Below, piece after piece: positions 14,654-23,629 of a stretch of DNA of 48,110 nucleotides. Both the position numbers and the translations under genes were made by a program. The first letter of the stretch is position 1; each line of letters opens with the position of its first letter. Source of the DNA: ZC4RG17 sp036259475 (GTDB lineage Bacteria; Actinomycetota; Acidimicrobiia; Spongiisociales; ZC4RG35); assembly GCA_036259475.1 (NCBI GenBank), contig DATABS010000106.1, forward strand, positions 1 through 48,110, written 5' to 3'. The notes under the pieces were generated by a model. That model was not told where the DNA came from. It did not search any database and saw only the letters and a program-made list of their open reading frames with translations.

Positions 14654-16445
14654 CGCTTCGAGCCAGCGGCAGCGTAACCACGAAGGTCGCTCCGCCCCCC
14701 GGCGTCTCCTCCACCTCGGCTCGTCCGCTCATGGCCTCGGCCAGGCTGCGGACGATCGAAAGGCCCAGTCCGGTGCCCCCCACCGAACGGGTCTGGGAAG
14801 CTTCGATCTGGGTGAACCGTTCGAAGATCCGGTGACGCTGATCGGCCGGGACCCCGGGTCCATGGTCGACGATGCGCAACTGGCCGGTGTCTCCCCGGAT
14901 CCGGGCTACCAGCTCGATCGGGCTACCGGGGGCGTATTTGGAGGCATTCTCGAAGAGGTTGATCAGGATCCGCTCGAGATGGTCCCGGTCGGCCACCACC
15001 TCGAGGGTGTCGGGATCGATGTCGACGGATACCGGAGACGGGGTGCTCAGCACATCGACGACGTGCTCTGCCACCACCGCGAGGTTCAGAGCCTCGGCGT
15101 TGATGGGGATGGCGCCCCGGTCGATCCGCGAAACCATCAGCAGGTCTTCGATCAGCCGCTGGAGACGCCCCGCCTGACGCCGGGCCGTGATGATCAGCTC
15201 CCGGGCGGTGCCGGCCTGGGGAGCCAGCTCGGGGCGGTTCACCGTGTCGAGCGAGCCGATGATCGAAGTCAGGGGAGTACGCAGCTCATGGCTCACGACC
15301 GAGACGAAGTCCGTCTTCATCTGGGCGACCTCTTCCAGGCGCCGGTTCATCTCGGTCTGCTCCTCGTACCGGCCGATCTGGGAAAGCACCAGCCCTGCCG
15401 GCCCGGCCAAGAAGGCCAGCTGCTCGAGCTGCTCGGGGCGGAAGCGACCACCCATGGCATCTCCCACCGCGATGACCCCCACCGAGAACTGCTCGACTCT
15501 CAGCGGCGCCACCATCGCGTTGTGCAGGCCCAGCTCGGCCAGGAGCCCGTGGGTGTCCGAGCTCTGGTTGACCGGGTCGACCAGCATCGTTCGGCCCGAT
15601 CGGAACACCTGGGGAAGGAGGCTCGCTTCCGCCACCCGAACGCGGATCGCACCGATGTCGAGGGGGTATCCGTTCACCCAAATCGGACTCACCACCTCGA
15701 GCGAGTGGTCTTCGGGAACGTAGAGCAGGACCACACCGACCTGAGCCTCCAGGTAACGGCAGATCGTCCCCACCAGCTGGGGCAGCACCTCAGACAGCGA
15801 CTCGCCCTGGGAGAGGGTGGCCATCACCGCGTAGAGCCGCTCGAAGTCGATCCGCTGGCGTTGCAGCTGGAGCAGACGCTGGTTGCTTCGATCCACCGCC
15901 CGCTCGAACTCGATTCCCAGAAGTGAGGTCGCCACGGCCACGGTGCCGAGCGACAGGAACGGGACGATGATCTCGGCCCAGTCGCTGGCCGTGCCGGCGA
16001 TGAACGCCGAGATCATCACGATTCCCGAGGCGAGCACCGCCACGATGGCGTGCTTGACCCGTTCCAGGACCAGGCCCGAGAGGGCCACGAGGGCGAAGAA
16101 GATCGGCTGGGAGATGAGGTACAGGTCGGTGACCGTGGCGATCACTCCCGTGGACAGGGTCACTCCCACGATCCAGCCCCAGGAGACCCATCCGGCGAAC
16201 GGCTTCGTCATCAGCCGCTCCCAGTCGACGAGGGCGGAGATCACCAACAGGAGACCGATGGCCACGATCGGCACCAGGAACCGCGGATCCTGGAACACCG
16301 ATGTCCGGACCGCCTGGGCGGCGAGGACGATGACCGCCACCCACCCGAGTGCCACCGCCCGGCGCTGGACCGAGGCGCGGAAGCGCATCATCGATCCCTC
16401 GCCGGATTCGAACGACGGGGCGGCGGTCGCGATGGGCGTGGTCAT
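14634..16445 (-). CDS. Membrane sensor histidine kinase with GAF domain
   Basis: A 603-residue kinase. An N-terminal membrane block of about five to six helices spans residues 33-178 (VALGWVAVIVLAAQAV, FLVPIVAIGLLLVISAL, IFFALVALSGLVL, AIVAVLASGIVMISAFIA). A GAF-type sensory domain covers about 205-355. The HisKA domain has phospho-acceptor His386 in VVSHELRTPL, and the HATPase domain carries NLFENASKYA, DHGPGVP and GGTGLGLSIV. No response regulator is adjacent, so it is an orphan and its partner is unknown. It is convergent with fabI and starts 59 bp from the divergent alpha/beta hydrolase. Confidence 0.9.
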   Translation of the reverse strand: MTTPIATAAPSFESGEGSMMRFRASVQRRAVALGWVAVIVLAAQAVRTSVFQDPRFLVPIVAIGLLLVISALVDWERLMTKPFAGWVSWGWIVGVTLSTGVIATVTDLYLISQPIFFALVALSGLVLERVKHAIVAVLASGIVMISAFIAGTASDWAEIIVPFLSLGTVAVATSLLGIEFERAVDRSNQRLLQLQRQRIDFERLYAVMATLSQGESLSEVLPQLVGTICRYLEAQVGVVLLYVPEDHSLEVVSPIWVNGYPLDIGAIRVRVAEASLLPQVFRSGRTMLVDPVNQSSDTHGLLAELGLHNAMVAPLRVEQFSVGVIAVGDAMGGRFRPEQLEQLAFLAGPAGLVLSQIGRYEEQTEMNRRLEEVAQMKTDFVSVVSHELRTPLTSIIGSLDTVNRPELAPQAGTARELIITARRQAGRLQRLIEDLLMVSRIDRGAIPINAEALNLAVVAEHVVDVLSTPSPVSVDIDPDTLEVVADRDHLERILINLFENASKYAPGSPIELVARIRGDTGQLRIVDHGPGVPADQRHRIFERFTQIEASQTRSVGGTGLGLSIVRSLAEAMSGRAEVEETPGGGATFVVTLPLARSVTPSLR

Positions 16446-16504
16446 TGCAGAGGTTCACAGTATCCTCGCACCGCCCCCGGTTACTCCATAGGTTCTCTGT
16501 CCCG

Positions 16505-17263
16505 ATGCCCCTCGTCTCGATTGCCGACGGTGCCCTGTTCGCCGAACGTCACGGAAGCGGTCCGCCCCGGGTTCTCGCCCTGCACGGGTGGGGCCGGAGG
16601 GGCTCCGACTTCGCCGCCGTTCTCTCGGGTCTCGACGCCCTGGCGCTCGACCTTCCCGGCTTCGGTGCCTCCGCTCCACCTCCGGAGGCTCTGGGTGCTT
16701 CCGGTTATGCCGACCTGATCCAACCGGTTTTCGAGATGTTCGACCGGGCGCCGGTCGTCGTCGGCCACTCGTTCGGTGGGCGGGTAGCGGTGGCCCGCCA
16801 GTTCCATCATCCGGGCTCGGCGAGCGGGCTGGTGCTCGTCGCCACCCCGCTCCTTCGCCGTCCCGGCGCGAGGAGGCGCCCGCCGTGGGCGTTCCGCCTC
16901 GCCCGGATGGCGCACCGAGCCGGGCTGGTCCCCGACGAGATGATGGAACGGCAGCGGAGACGCCAAGGCTCGGCGGACTACCGGGCCGCGACAGGGGTGA
17001 TGCGTGACGTGCTCGTAAAGGCCGTCAACGAGTCGTACGAGGAGGAGCTGGCGGCACTCGACGTGCCGGTTCACCTCCTCTGGGGGTCAGACGACACCGA
17101 GGTTCCGTCGTGGGTAGCCGAGGAAGCGTCCCGGATCATCTCTTCGTCACGCTCGCCCGTCGAGTTGGAAGTTCTCGAAGGCGTCGGCCACCACGTGCCT
17201 GTGAGGGCACCCGAAGCCGTCCGGAGGGCGGTCGAGCGGATGCTGGCCCGGTCCGACCTTTGA
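16505..17263 (+). CDS. Alpha/beta-fold hydrolase
   Basis: A 252-residue member of the alpha/beta-hydrolase superfamily. The oxyanion region is ALHGWG (residues 25-30), the nucleophile is Ser89 in VVGHSFGGR, the acid lies in LLWGSDDTEVP, and the catalytic His is in EGVGHHVP near the C-terminus. Substrate is unknown; the family includes esterases, peptidases and C-C hydrolases. The ATG at 16505 is used because upstream sequence in this frame overlaps the sensor-kinase gene. Its stop overlaps the TTG start of the MurF-like gene (TTGA), so the two are probably translated together and this enzyme may act in the same envelope process. Confidence 0.87.
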   Translation: MPLVSIADGALFAERHGSGPPRVLALHGWGRRGSDFAAVLSGLDALALDLPGFGASAPPPEALGASGYADLIQPVFEMFDRAPVVVGHSFGGRVAVARQFHHPGSASGLVLVATPLLRRPGARRRPPWAFRLARMAHRAGLVPDEMMERQRRRQGSADYRAATGVMRDVLVKAVNESYEEELAALDVPVHLLWGSDDTEVPSWVAEEASRIISSSRSPVELEVLEGVGHHVPVRAPEAVRRAVERMLARSDL

Positions 17264-18753
17264 GCGTCTTCGTCCTCGCCGCGCTGGCGCTGGCCGCCGG
17301 TCTGGCGGCGGTCCGGTGGCTTCGCGTGGCGCAGAGAGAGCACTACCTGGCGGGATCAGTCGCCCGCTTCGCCTGGCGCTGGTGGTCACTCGACGGGAGA
17401 TCGATCGCCCTGGGGCTGGTTGCAGTGGCGGCGGCGGTGGCGACGATCTGGTATCTGCCGGCCGGACTGATCACGGCGGCAGCGGTCGCCGCCGGGCCCC
17501 CCGGCCTGGGACTGCGTGGACGTTCTTCCCGACTTGGCTGGACCACGAGGCTGAAGCGGTTGACTGCCGGAGTGGCCGTTCTCGTCGCCTTGGCCCTGTT
17601 GGGCGGTTGGCTGGTCCACCCGATCGTCGCCGCCATGGCGGTGGTCGGGCTGCCATGGCTGGTCGACGCCTCTCTCGCGTTGCTGGCACCCATCGAGAAG
17701 CGGCTCGGCAATCCCTGGGTCGACAAGGCGGCAGCCGCATTGCGCGACTCGGGTGCCACCATCGTCGCCATCACCGGCTCGTACGGCAAGACCTCCACCA
17801 AGGGCTACATCGCCCAGCTCGTCGGCGGTTCTAAGCGGGTCCTCGCCAGTCCGGCCTCGTTCAACAATCGGATGGGCCTGGCGCGGGCGATAAACGAGCA
17901 TCTCGCCGGCGGGTTGGATGTCTTCGTGGCCGAGATGGGCACCTACGGCCCCGGAGAGATCGCCGAGTTGTGCTCATGGATCCCCCCAGACATCTCGGTG
18001 ATCACCGCCATCGGGCCCGTCCACCTCGAGAGATTCGGCACTGAAGAGCGGATCGTCGACGCCAAGAGTGAGATCCTGGAGAGGGCCGGTACCGCCGTCC
18101 TCAATGTGGATGATGCGAGGCTTTCCGCCCTGGCGGCCGAGCAGGCCGCCGCCCGTCGGACCGTCGTGCGGGTGGGTACGGGAGATGAAGCGGACGTGGC
18201 GGTTCGCGACGGCGTCGTGCTCGTGGAAGGCGAGGTCGTCGGGCGCATCCCCGGGGCGGCTCATCCGACCAATGTCGCTTGTGCGGTGGGGGTCGCCGTC
18301 TCGCTGGGTGTCCCACTGGAGGCGATTGCCCGGCGGCTCGGTGACCTGGCGGAGCCCGAGCATCGCCGCACGCTCGGCACCGGATCTACCGGCGTTCTGA
18401 TCATCGACGACACCTTCAACGCCAACCCGGAAGGCGCCCGGTCGGCGCTGAGAACGCTCCTGGGGGCCGGTGTCACGGGTCGTACCGTCGTCGTGACGCC
18501 GGGAATGGTCGAGCTGGGATCCCGTCAGAGCGAGGAGAACCGCCTGTTCGCCGCCGAGGCCGCTGCGGCGGTCGACCACTTCATCGTCGTCGGTCGCACC
18601 AACCGAAAGGCCCTGACGGAGGGGGCCACCGGAGGACGGGCGACTGTCGATCTGGTTCCCAGCCGGGAGGACGCCGTCGAGTGGGTTCGTTCCAACCTGG
18701 GCTCAGGAGATGCCGTCCTCTACGAGAACGACCTCCCCGACCACTATCCGTGA
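17260..18753 (+). CDS. Membrane-anchored Mur ligase family protein, MurF-like
   Basis: A 497-residue protein. The first 150 residues are a membrane region of four or so helices (VFVLAALALAAGLAAV, GLVAVAAAVATIW, AGVAVLVALALLGGWLV, IVAAMAVVGLPWLV). This takes the place of the UDP-binding domain 1 of classical MurF. Next comes a Mur central domain with ITGSYGKTSTK P-loop near residue 171, AEMGTYGPGEIAEL, GPVHLERFG and the carbamylated-Lys region DAKSEI. The C-terminal ligase domain carries IIDDTFNANPEG. MurF adds D-Ala-D-Ala to UDP-MurNAc-tripeptide; without domain 1 this homologue may act on a lipid-linked or other substrate. Starts at TTG within the preceding stop. Confidence 0.82.
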   Translation: MSVFVLAALALAAGLAAVRWLRVAQREHYLAGSVARFAWRWWSLDGRSIALGLVAVAAAVATIWYLPAGLITAAAVAAGPPGLGLRGRSSRLGWTTRLKRLTAGVAVLVALALLGGWLVHPIVAAMAVVGLPWLVDASLALLAPIEKRLGNPWVDKAAAALRDSGATIVAITGSYGKTSTKGYIAQLVGGSKRVLASPASFNNRMGLARAINEHLAGGLDVFVAEMGTYGPGEIAELCSWIPPDISVITAIGPVHLERFGTEERIVDAKSEILERAGTAVLNVDDARLSALAAEQAAARRTVVRVGTGDEADVAVRDGVVLVEGEVVGRIPGAAHPTNVACAVGVAVSLGVPLEAIARRLGDLAEPEHRRTLGTGSTGVLIIDDTFNANPEGARSALRTLLGAGVTGRTVVVTPGMVELGSRQSEENRLFAAEAAAAVDHFIVVGRTNRKALTEGATGGRATVDLVPSREDAVEWVRSNLGSGDAVLYENDLPDHYP

Positions 18754-18762
18754 TCGGGGAGG
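18732..18762. terminator. Hairpin overlapping the 3' end of the MurF-like gene
   Basis: A perfect 9-bp stem CCTCCCCGA (18732-18740) / TCGGGGAGG (18754-18762) has a 13-nt loop that contains the stop codon. It lies between two convergent genes and can serve both; there is no long T-tract. Confidence 0.5.
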
Positions 18763-18774
18763 CCGGCGGGCGCC

Positions 18775-20214
18775 TCAGGGCGACCACTCGTCGAGGGTGA
18801 GGCCGACGACCCTCGGTTCGCCGCCTTCGTAGGCGAACGAGACCGCCCAGGACGTCCAGTCCAAACCTCCGTACTGCGGATCGTCACCGGGATCGAAGAT
18901 CGTCACGAACGGGAACCCGGTGAACTCGGTCGGTAGGGCGAACTGGGGCGGCCGGCCGTTGGGGCCCTCCACCGACTCGCCGATCAGCAGGCTTCGGTCG
19001 GAGTCGTCGTAGGCGCCGGTGAACCGTTCCGCCACCGCCCGGGCGAAGGTGCGCGGCTGGATCTCGGGGCTGCCGGGCTCGAGGGCGTTTGACCCCCATC
19101 GGTAGGTCGTCGGATCCGCCAGGATGCCGACCAATTCCTCCTGGTCGAACCGGATCGGGAAGGCATGGTGAGCCACGAACAGGCCCCGGGATGAGACGAG
19201 ATCGCCGAAGGCTGCATCGGCGGCGAATCGCTCCGACAGTTCGGCAATCACGTCGAGAGCATCCTCTTCGAACTCTGGGTCGCCCACCGAGGGAGTCGAC
19301 GGCGTGAGGTAGAACCCGTTCACCCATCCGTTGCCGGCGGGGGTGCGGATCTCTCTCCACGTGGAGGATCCGGCTGTCGTCGTGCCGCCTGTCGAACGCA
19401 CCGCCACTCCAGGCAGGAGGCGTCCGATCACGTCGGCCTCGACCCCGGCCGTCCGACGCACATTGAGGTAGTCGTCGGCTGCCACGAGTACCACCCGGAA
19501 GACGTCGGTGCCAGAGGCGGGGACGTCGAGGTCGTCCTGATCCCAGATGGGGGCGCTCGCCTGAGGACGCTCAGAGCCGATGGGGATCGAGCCGGTGAAA
19601 TCGGCGCGGCTGAGCTCTTCGCCGACGAAAACGCCTTCGCCAGAAAAGTGCTCTACTTCCTCACCGTCGAGCAGCAGCCGGACCCGATCCACGTTGTCGA
19701 ACTCGGTGAGGGTGTACACCAGCTGGGCGAGCCGTCCCAGTACCGCAGCCGAGCCACCTCCCGATTCGAACTCGACCGACATGTCCACCACTGCCGTGCT
19801 GCCGTCGATCCTCAGGCCGAGGAGCAAGGAATCAGCCGGGAAGGCAGTCGACAGACCCGTGTCCGAAGAGTGGGGCCCGGCGATGAGAGCCTCGACGGCG
19901 GCGGCCGCCACGCCCGGCCCCTCGACAGTGCGGTCAACGGCCACCGCCCTGCCGGCGTCGTCGAGGAAGTACACGGTCACGGTCGCCACCTCCGCCTCGT
20001 CGGCGACCGTCGTCGACGTCGTGTTCGGAGCGGTGGTCGAAGGCCCCGCCGCGGTCGAGGTGGTAGTGGAGTCATCGGCGATCGTGGTGTCGGTCGTGTC
20101 GGGGACAGACGTGTCGGCCGCCGGAACAGTCAACGACCCTCCGCTGCTGGCGCCCCCGGCCCCGCAGGCGGCGAGAAGTACGGTGACGGTGGCGAAGGCG
20201 ATGATTCTCTTCAT
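18775..20214 (-). CDS. LpqB-like lipoprotein with GerMN and SH3-type domains
   Basis: A 479-residue secreted lipoprotein. The signal peptide ends in the lipobox LLAAC with Cys17. A Ser/Thr-rich linker (residues about 20-75) follows. Then comes a GerMN domain (VTVYFLDDAGRAV to LLLDGEEV). A bacterial SH3-like module (YLNVRRTAGVEADVIG to GNGWVNGFYL) leads into a roughly 150-residue C-terminal region of no family I recognise. Its place as third gene after an MtrA-like regulator and MtrB-like kinase matches LpqB, a lipoprotein that modulates MtrB. Mycobacterial LpqB carries a beta-propeller instead of SH3. The ATG at 20214 has an AAGGAG ribosome site and lies 13 bp after the kinase gene. Confidence 0.82.
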   Translation of the reverse strand: MKRIIAFATVTVLLAACGAGGASSGGSLTVPAADTSVPDTTDTTIADDSTTTSTAAGPSTTAPNTTSTTVADEAEVATVTVYFLDDAGRAVAVDRTVEGPGVAAAAVEALIAGPHSSDTGLSTAFPADSLLLGLRIDGSTAVVDMSVEFESGGGSAAVLGRLAQLVYTLTEFDNVDRVRLLLDGEEVEHFSGEGVFVGEELSRADFTGSIPIGSERPQASAPIWDQDDLDVPASGTDVFRVVLVAADDYLNVRRTAGVEADVIGRLLPGVAVRSTGGTTTAGSSTWREIRTPAGNGWVNGFYLTPSTPSVGDPEFEEDALDVIAELSERFAADAAFGDLVSSRGLFVAHHAFPIRFDQEELVGILADPTTYRWGSNALEPGSPEIQPRTFARAVAERFTGAYDDSDRSLLIGESVEGPNGRPPQFALPTEFTGFPFVTIFDPGDDPQYGGLDWTSWAVSFAYEGGEPRVVGLTLDEWSP

Positions 20215-20227
20215 TTCTTGCGTCTCC

Positions 20228-21679
20228 TTACGCGGTGTTGCCACCACTGTGAGAGACGAACATCGCATCCCGATCACCGTCGTGTAACAGTTCCCCAACA
20301 GGTAGCCGCACCGTCACCCGGAGACCTCTCTCGCGGCCCGGGCCTGCTTCGACCGATCCGCCGAGGCGGGAGACGTGACGGGCGACGATCGCCAGCCCGA
20401 GGCCGGTGCCTCCTGAACGGGAGGCGTCGACGGTGGCGAAACGGTCGAAAATGCGCTCCAGTGAGTCACTATCGACTCCGGGGCCCTGGTCGGACACCTC
20501 GATGACCAACGCATCTTCGGCGAGATGCGCCGTCACGGTGGTTTCTGCTCCCTCGGCGTGGATGCGGGCATTGTCGAGGAGGTTGCCGACGATCCGCTCC
20601 AGAGCCCGGGGATCCGTGATGACGGGTTGGGTGAGGTCGGCCGATAGCAAGGCCCCCGGGTGGCGCTGGGCGATGAGGGCACCGAGGAACGCCGGGATGT
20701 CGACCGGAGTCGTGGCGGCAGGGGCCTGATCGCTGTCGAGACGGGAGATCTCGAGGAGGTCTTCGACGAGTCGTCGGAGCCTCGTCACGTCGGAATCCAG
20801 CATGGTGGCGAGGGTGCGGTGGCCGTCGGTGACGGTGGCGTCCTCTTTCAGTCGGTCGAGCAGCATGCGTGCCTCGTTGACCAGACCGGTGAGCGGAGTA
20901 CGCAACTCGTGCGACACGTCGGCCACGAACCGCCTCTCGCGTTCGTGGGCGGCGTCGAGAGCCCGGATCGTTTCCTGCAAGGAATCGGCCATGTGGTTGA
21001 ACGAGTCAGACAGCCGTCCGAATTCGTCGCTGCCCTCGTCGGTAAGGCGTACGTCGAGGTCGCCGGCCGCCATCCGCTCCGCCGCCTGACGGGCAGCCCC
21101 GACGGGGCGCAGCATCCGGCGGGCCGCCGCCGAAGAAATCACTGCTCCGAGCAAGATCGCAACGATGCCGGCGCCGCTCACGACTAGCAATACCTGACGC
21201 GTGGCGTCGCTGATCGGGCGGGCCGAGGTGACGAAGTAGAAGTCCGGCCCCGTAGGCGGAAGGCGGGAAGCCGTGACCAGGACCGGGCCGTCAGGCGTGT
21301 CGGTGAACTCGTAGGCGATCTGGCCTCGATCGACGATGCCGGTCAGGCTCTCGCTCACCGCCACCGGGGCGACTCCGGCGGCCACCGTCTCCCCGTCGGG
21401 CAGGCGAACCCAGGCGCCGTCGGTTCCGCGGCGTAGGAAGCGATCGAGCAAGCCGGCCGCCTGGATGTCCGCCGACGTGGGCTGGGGCGGCAACCCGGTG
21501 GCCGGGGCCAGGACGGTCAGGTTGAACTCGGTGGCGGCCAACGCCTCCTGGACCAGGCGGTTGCGGAGAGAGCGGTCGACCAGCACGACTGAGGCGACCC
21601 CGACGATCACGACCGTGAGCGCGACCACCCCGATGAGAGACCACACCAACCGCTGGCGGAGGCCTGTCCGGCGCTTCAT
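20228..21679 (-). CDS. mtrB: MtrB-like sensor histidine kinase
   Basis: A 483-residue kinase with two transmembrane helices (about 14-34 and 163-183) bounding an extracytoplasmic sensor region. A HAMP domain follows (to about 235, GDLDVRLTDEGSDEFGRL), then HisKA with His257 in RFVADVSHELRTPL. The HATPase domain has NLLDNARIHA, SDQGPGVD and GGTGLGLAIV. RRFVADVSHELRTPL is very like actinobacterial MtrB. Known role in relatives: with MtrA it coordinates cell-wall metabolism, division and osmotic response. The ATG at 21679 overlaps the stop of the regulator gene (ATGA), which fixes the start despite an open frame upstream. Confidence 0.84.
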   Translation of the reverse strand: MKRRTGLRQRLVWSLIGVVALTVVIVGVASVVLVDRSLRNRLVQEALAATEFNLTVLAPATGLPPQPTSADIQAAGLLDRFLRRGTDGAWVRLPDGETVAAGVAPVAVSESLTGIVDRGQIAYEFTDTPDGPVLVTASRLPPTGPDFYFVTSARPISDATRQVLLVVSGAGIVAILLGAVISSAAARRMLRPVGAARQAAERMAAGDLDVRLTDEGSDEFGRLSDSFNHMADSLQETIRALDAAHERERRFVADVSHELRTPLTGLVNEARMLLDRLKEDATVTDGHRTLATMLDSDVTRLRRLVEDLLEISRLDSDQAPAATTPVDIPAFLGALIAQRHPGALLSADLTQPVITDPRALERIVGNLLDNARIHAEGAETTVTAHLAEDALVIEVSDQGPGVDSDSLERIFDRFATVDASRSGGTGLGLAIVARHVSRLGGSVEAGPGRERGLRVTVRLPVGELLHDGDRDAMFVSHSGGNTA

Positions 21680-22353
21680 CCCGCCGCTCGATAGCCGAAC
21701 CCGCGGACCGTTTCGATCACCGATCGCCGGGATGGATCGGACCCGAGCTTGGCCCTGAGGCGCTGGACCGCAACGTCGACCAGACGGGTGTCGCCTACGG
21801 CCGGGTATCCCCACACGTTCTCCAACAGCAGCTCCCGGGTGAACACTCGCCCGGGTTTGCTCGCCAGCTCCACCAGGAGCCGAAACTCGGTAGGGGAGAG
21901 GTCGATCGTTTCGCCGTCCCGGGTGACCTTGTGGGAGGCCACGTCGATCGAGACGTCGCCCAGTTCCAGGCGCTCGGTCGTCTCCGCCGCGTTCGTCCTG
22001 CGCAGGGCGGCCCGCAGGCGGGCGACGAGGATCGGCATCTCGAATGGCTTGGTGATGTAGTCGTCTGCTCCCAGCTCGAGCCCGAGAACCACGTCAGTCG
22101 TGCTGTCCCGAGCAGTGAGCATGACTACCGGAGTCGTCGAGGTGGAACGAATCGTCCGCAGCACCTCCAGGCCATCCCGGTGGGGGAGCATCACGTCGAG
22201 CACCACTGCGTCGGGGGTGTGGGCGCGGAACTGCGCCAGGGCCTCGTTGCCGTCGGCGGCCGCCACCACGTTGAAGCCGGCATCCGACAGGCCGATCTCC
22301 GTGATCTGGCGTATCGAACGGTCGTCTTCGACCAGGAGAACGAGGGCTTGCAC
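21676..22353 (-). CDS. mtrA: MtrA-like response regulator (OmpR family)
   Basis: A 225-residue regulator with a receiver domain (acidic pair in VLLVEDD, phospho-acceptor Asp53 in VVLDVMLP, Thr80 in MLTARD, Lys102 in TKPF) and an OmpR-type winged helix. DVVLGLELGADDYI, the HKVTRDGETIDLSPTEF turn, VWGYPAVGDTRLVDV and VQRLRAKLG are near-diagnostic for the MtrA branch. First gene of the mtrA-mtrB-lpqB-like operon. The GTG at 22353 gives the family's N-terminus; a GAAGG lies about 14 nt upstream, somewhat far. It diverges from ddl with 125 bp between, so it could regulate ddl as well as itself. Confidence 0.87.
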   Translation of the reverse strand: MQALVLLVEDDRSIRQITEIGLSDAGFNVVAAADGNEALAQFRAHTPDAVVLDVMLPHRDGLEVLRTIRSTSTTPVVMLTARDSTTDVVLGLELGADDYITKPFEMPILVARLRAALRRTNAAETTERLELGDVSIDVASHKVTRDGETIDLSPTEFRLLVELASKPGRVFTRELLLENVWGYPAVGDTRLVDVAVQRLRAKLGSDPSRRSVIETVRGFGYRAAG

Positions 22354-22465
22354 GCTGTCAGTATGACCTTCTTTGGAGGCGCGGGAACGTCTTCTCCGTT
22401 CATTTGGAAGAACGCGGGGGACGACCGTCCTCGTCCAAAGAAAAGGGGTGGAGTCGACCGCGACG

Positions 22466-22471
22466 TACCAT
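22466..22471 (+). promoter_or_regulatory. -10 element placed for leaderless ddl mRNA
   Basis: TACCAT ends 7 bp before the ATG of ddl, with no Shine-Dalgarno sequence between. The -35 region has no obvious TTGAC, which would suit activation by a regulator such as the divergent MtrA homologue; that is an inference. Confidence 0.4.
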
Positions 22472-22478
22472 CCCATGC

Positions 22479-23564
22479 ATGACAACCGCAGCTGTCCTCT
22501 TCGGGGGTCCGAGTGACGAGCACGACATCTCCATCCTCACCGGTCTACAGGTCGCCCGGGCACTGCCGGGCGATCCCCCTACCCTGTACTGGTCCAAGTC
22601 GGGTGACTGGTTCCGGGTAGACGCCGACTGGGAGGCGTCGGATTTCGTCGACGGCGTTCCCCGCAAGGCGCGGGAGGTCTCCTTCGTGGCCTCACCAGGG
22701 CAGGGTTTCGTCGCCAGGCGGAAGCCCATTTCCTTCGATGTGGCGGTCATCGCCTGCCATGGTGGTCCGGGAGAGGACGGTTCCCTGCAGGGCGCCCTCG
22801 ACCTGGCCCGCCTGCGCTATACCGGTCCGGGCCAGTCGGCTTCTGCCCTCGGTATGGACAAGTACGGCTTCGGGGCGACCATGGCGGCGGCCGGCCTGCC
22901 CACTCTCGAGCGGGTTCTGATCAGCCCACGGCATCAGCCGACGGCTCCCTTCGGGGGGCCATATATCGTCAAGCCCCGCTTCGGTGGGTCCTCGATCGGG
23001 ATCGAGGTCGCCGACGACTGGGACACCGTCATCGCCCTCGTCACCCGTTCCCCCTACTTCGCCGCTGGAGGAGTCGCCGAGCCGTTCCTCGAGGGAAGCC
23101 GTGATCTCCAGATCGGCGTGCGCACCTACCCCGAGTTGGAACTGTCGGCGATCGAAGCGCCTGCTCGCGGGGAGGGCTCGGGCGGCATCTATGGCTACGA
23201 CCAGAAGTACCTGGCGTGGGGGGGCGAGGTATCCGCCGGCCGGGAGCTGCCCGCCGAACTCGATGAGCCGGTCGAGACCAGGTTGCGCGATCTCGCCGGC
23301 GCCGTGACCGTCGTGTCGGGACTCCGGGGCGTTGCCCGGATCGACTTCCTGGAACGGGACGGCGAGATCTGGGTCAACGAGATCAACACGATCCCGGGCT
23401 CGATGGCCGCCTACCTCTGGATCGATCCCGCCAGATCCAGACCGGAGCTGTTCGGGGACATGGTCGCTGAGGCGGCCGCCGCTCCTCCTCGAACCTATTC
23501 GACGACCGGTTCGGACGGAACCGCCCTGCGGAGCGCCGGCACCATCGCCTCCAAGCTCGGGTGA
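22479..23564 (+). CDS. ddl: D-alanine--D-alanine ligase
   Basis: ATP-grasp enzyme that makes the D-Ala-D-Ala dipeptide added by MurF in peptidoglycan synthesis. The 361 residues show LFGGPSDEHDISILTG at the N-terminus, CHGGPGEDGSLQG, the YTGPG substrate loop and IVKPRFGGSSIG (ATP-grasp lysine). The metal-binding end follows (RIDFLERDG, WVNEINTIPGS). Length and motifs are ordinary for Ddl. The ATG at 22479 follows a -10 by 7 bp and fits a leaderless transcript; an upstream in-frame start would run into the mtrA promoter. A MurF-like gene lies 4 kb away on the same strand. Confidence 0.94.
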   Translation: MTTAAVLFGGPSDEHDISILTGLQVARALPGDPPTLYWSKSGDWFRVDADWEASDFVDGVPRKAREVSFVASPGQGFVARRKPISFDVAVIACHGGPGEDGSLQGALDLARLRYTGPGQSASALGMDKYGFGATMAAAGLPTLERVLISPRHQPTAPFGGPYIVKPRFGGSSIGIEVADDWDTVIALVTRSPYFAAGGVAEPFLEGSRDLQIGVRTYPELELSAIEAPARGEGSGGIYGYDQKYLAWGGEVSAGRELPAELDEPVETRLRDLAGAVTVVSGLRGVARIDFLERDGEIWVNEINTIPGSMAAYLWIDPARSRPELFGDMVAEAAAAPPRTYSTTGSDGTALRSAGTIASKLG

Positions 23565-23577
23565 GCCCTAAATCCGA

Positions 23578-23603
23578 GATGGGCCACCGGAGGGTGGCCC
23601 ATC
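23578..23603. terminator. Strong palindromic terminator between ddl and the RAM-domain gene
   Basis: A perfect 11-bp stem GATGGGCCACC / GGTGGCCCATC with a GGAG loop, 14 bp after the ddl stop and 26 bp before the end of the convergent gene. No T-run on either side, as is common in GC-rich actinobacteria. Confidence 0.65.
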
Positions 23604-23629
23604 GATCGTAAGACTGGCTGGTGTGGCTC

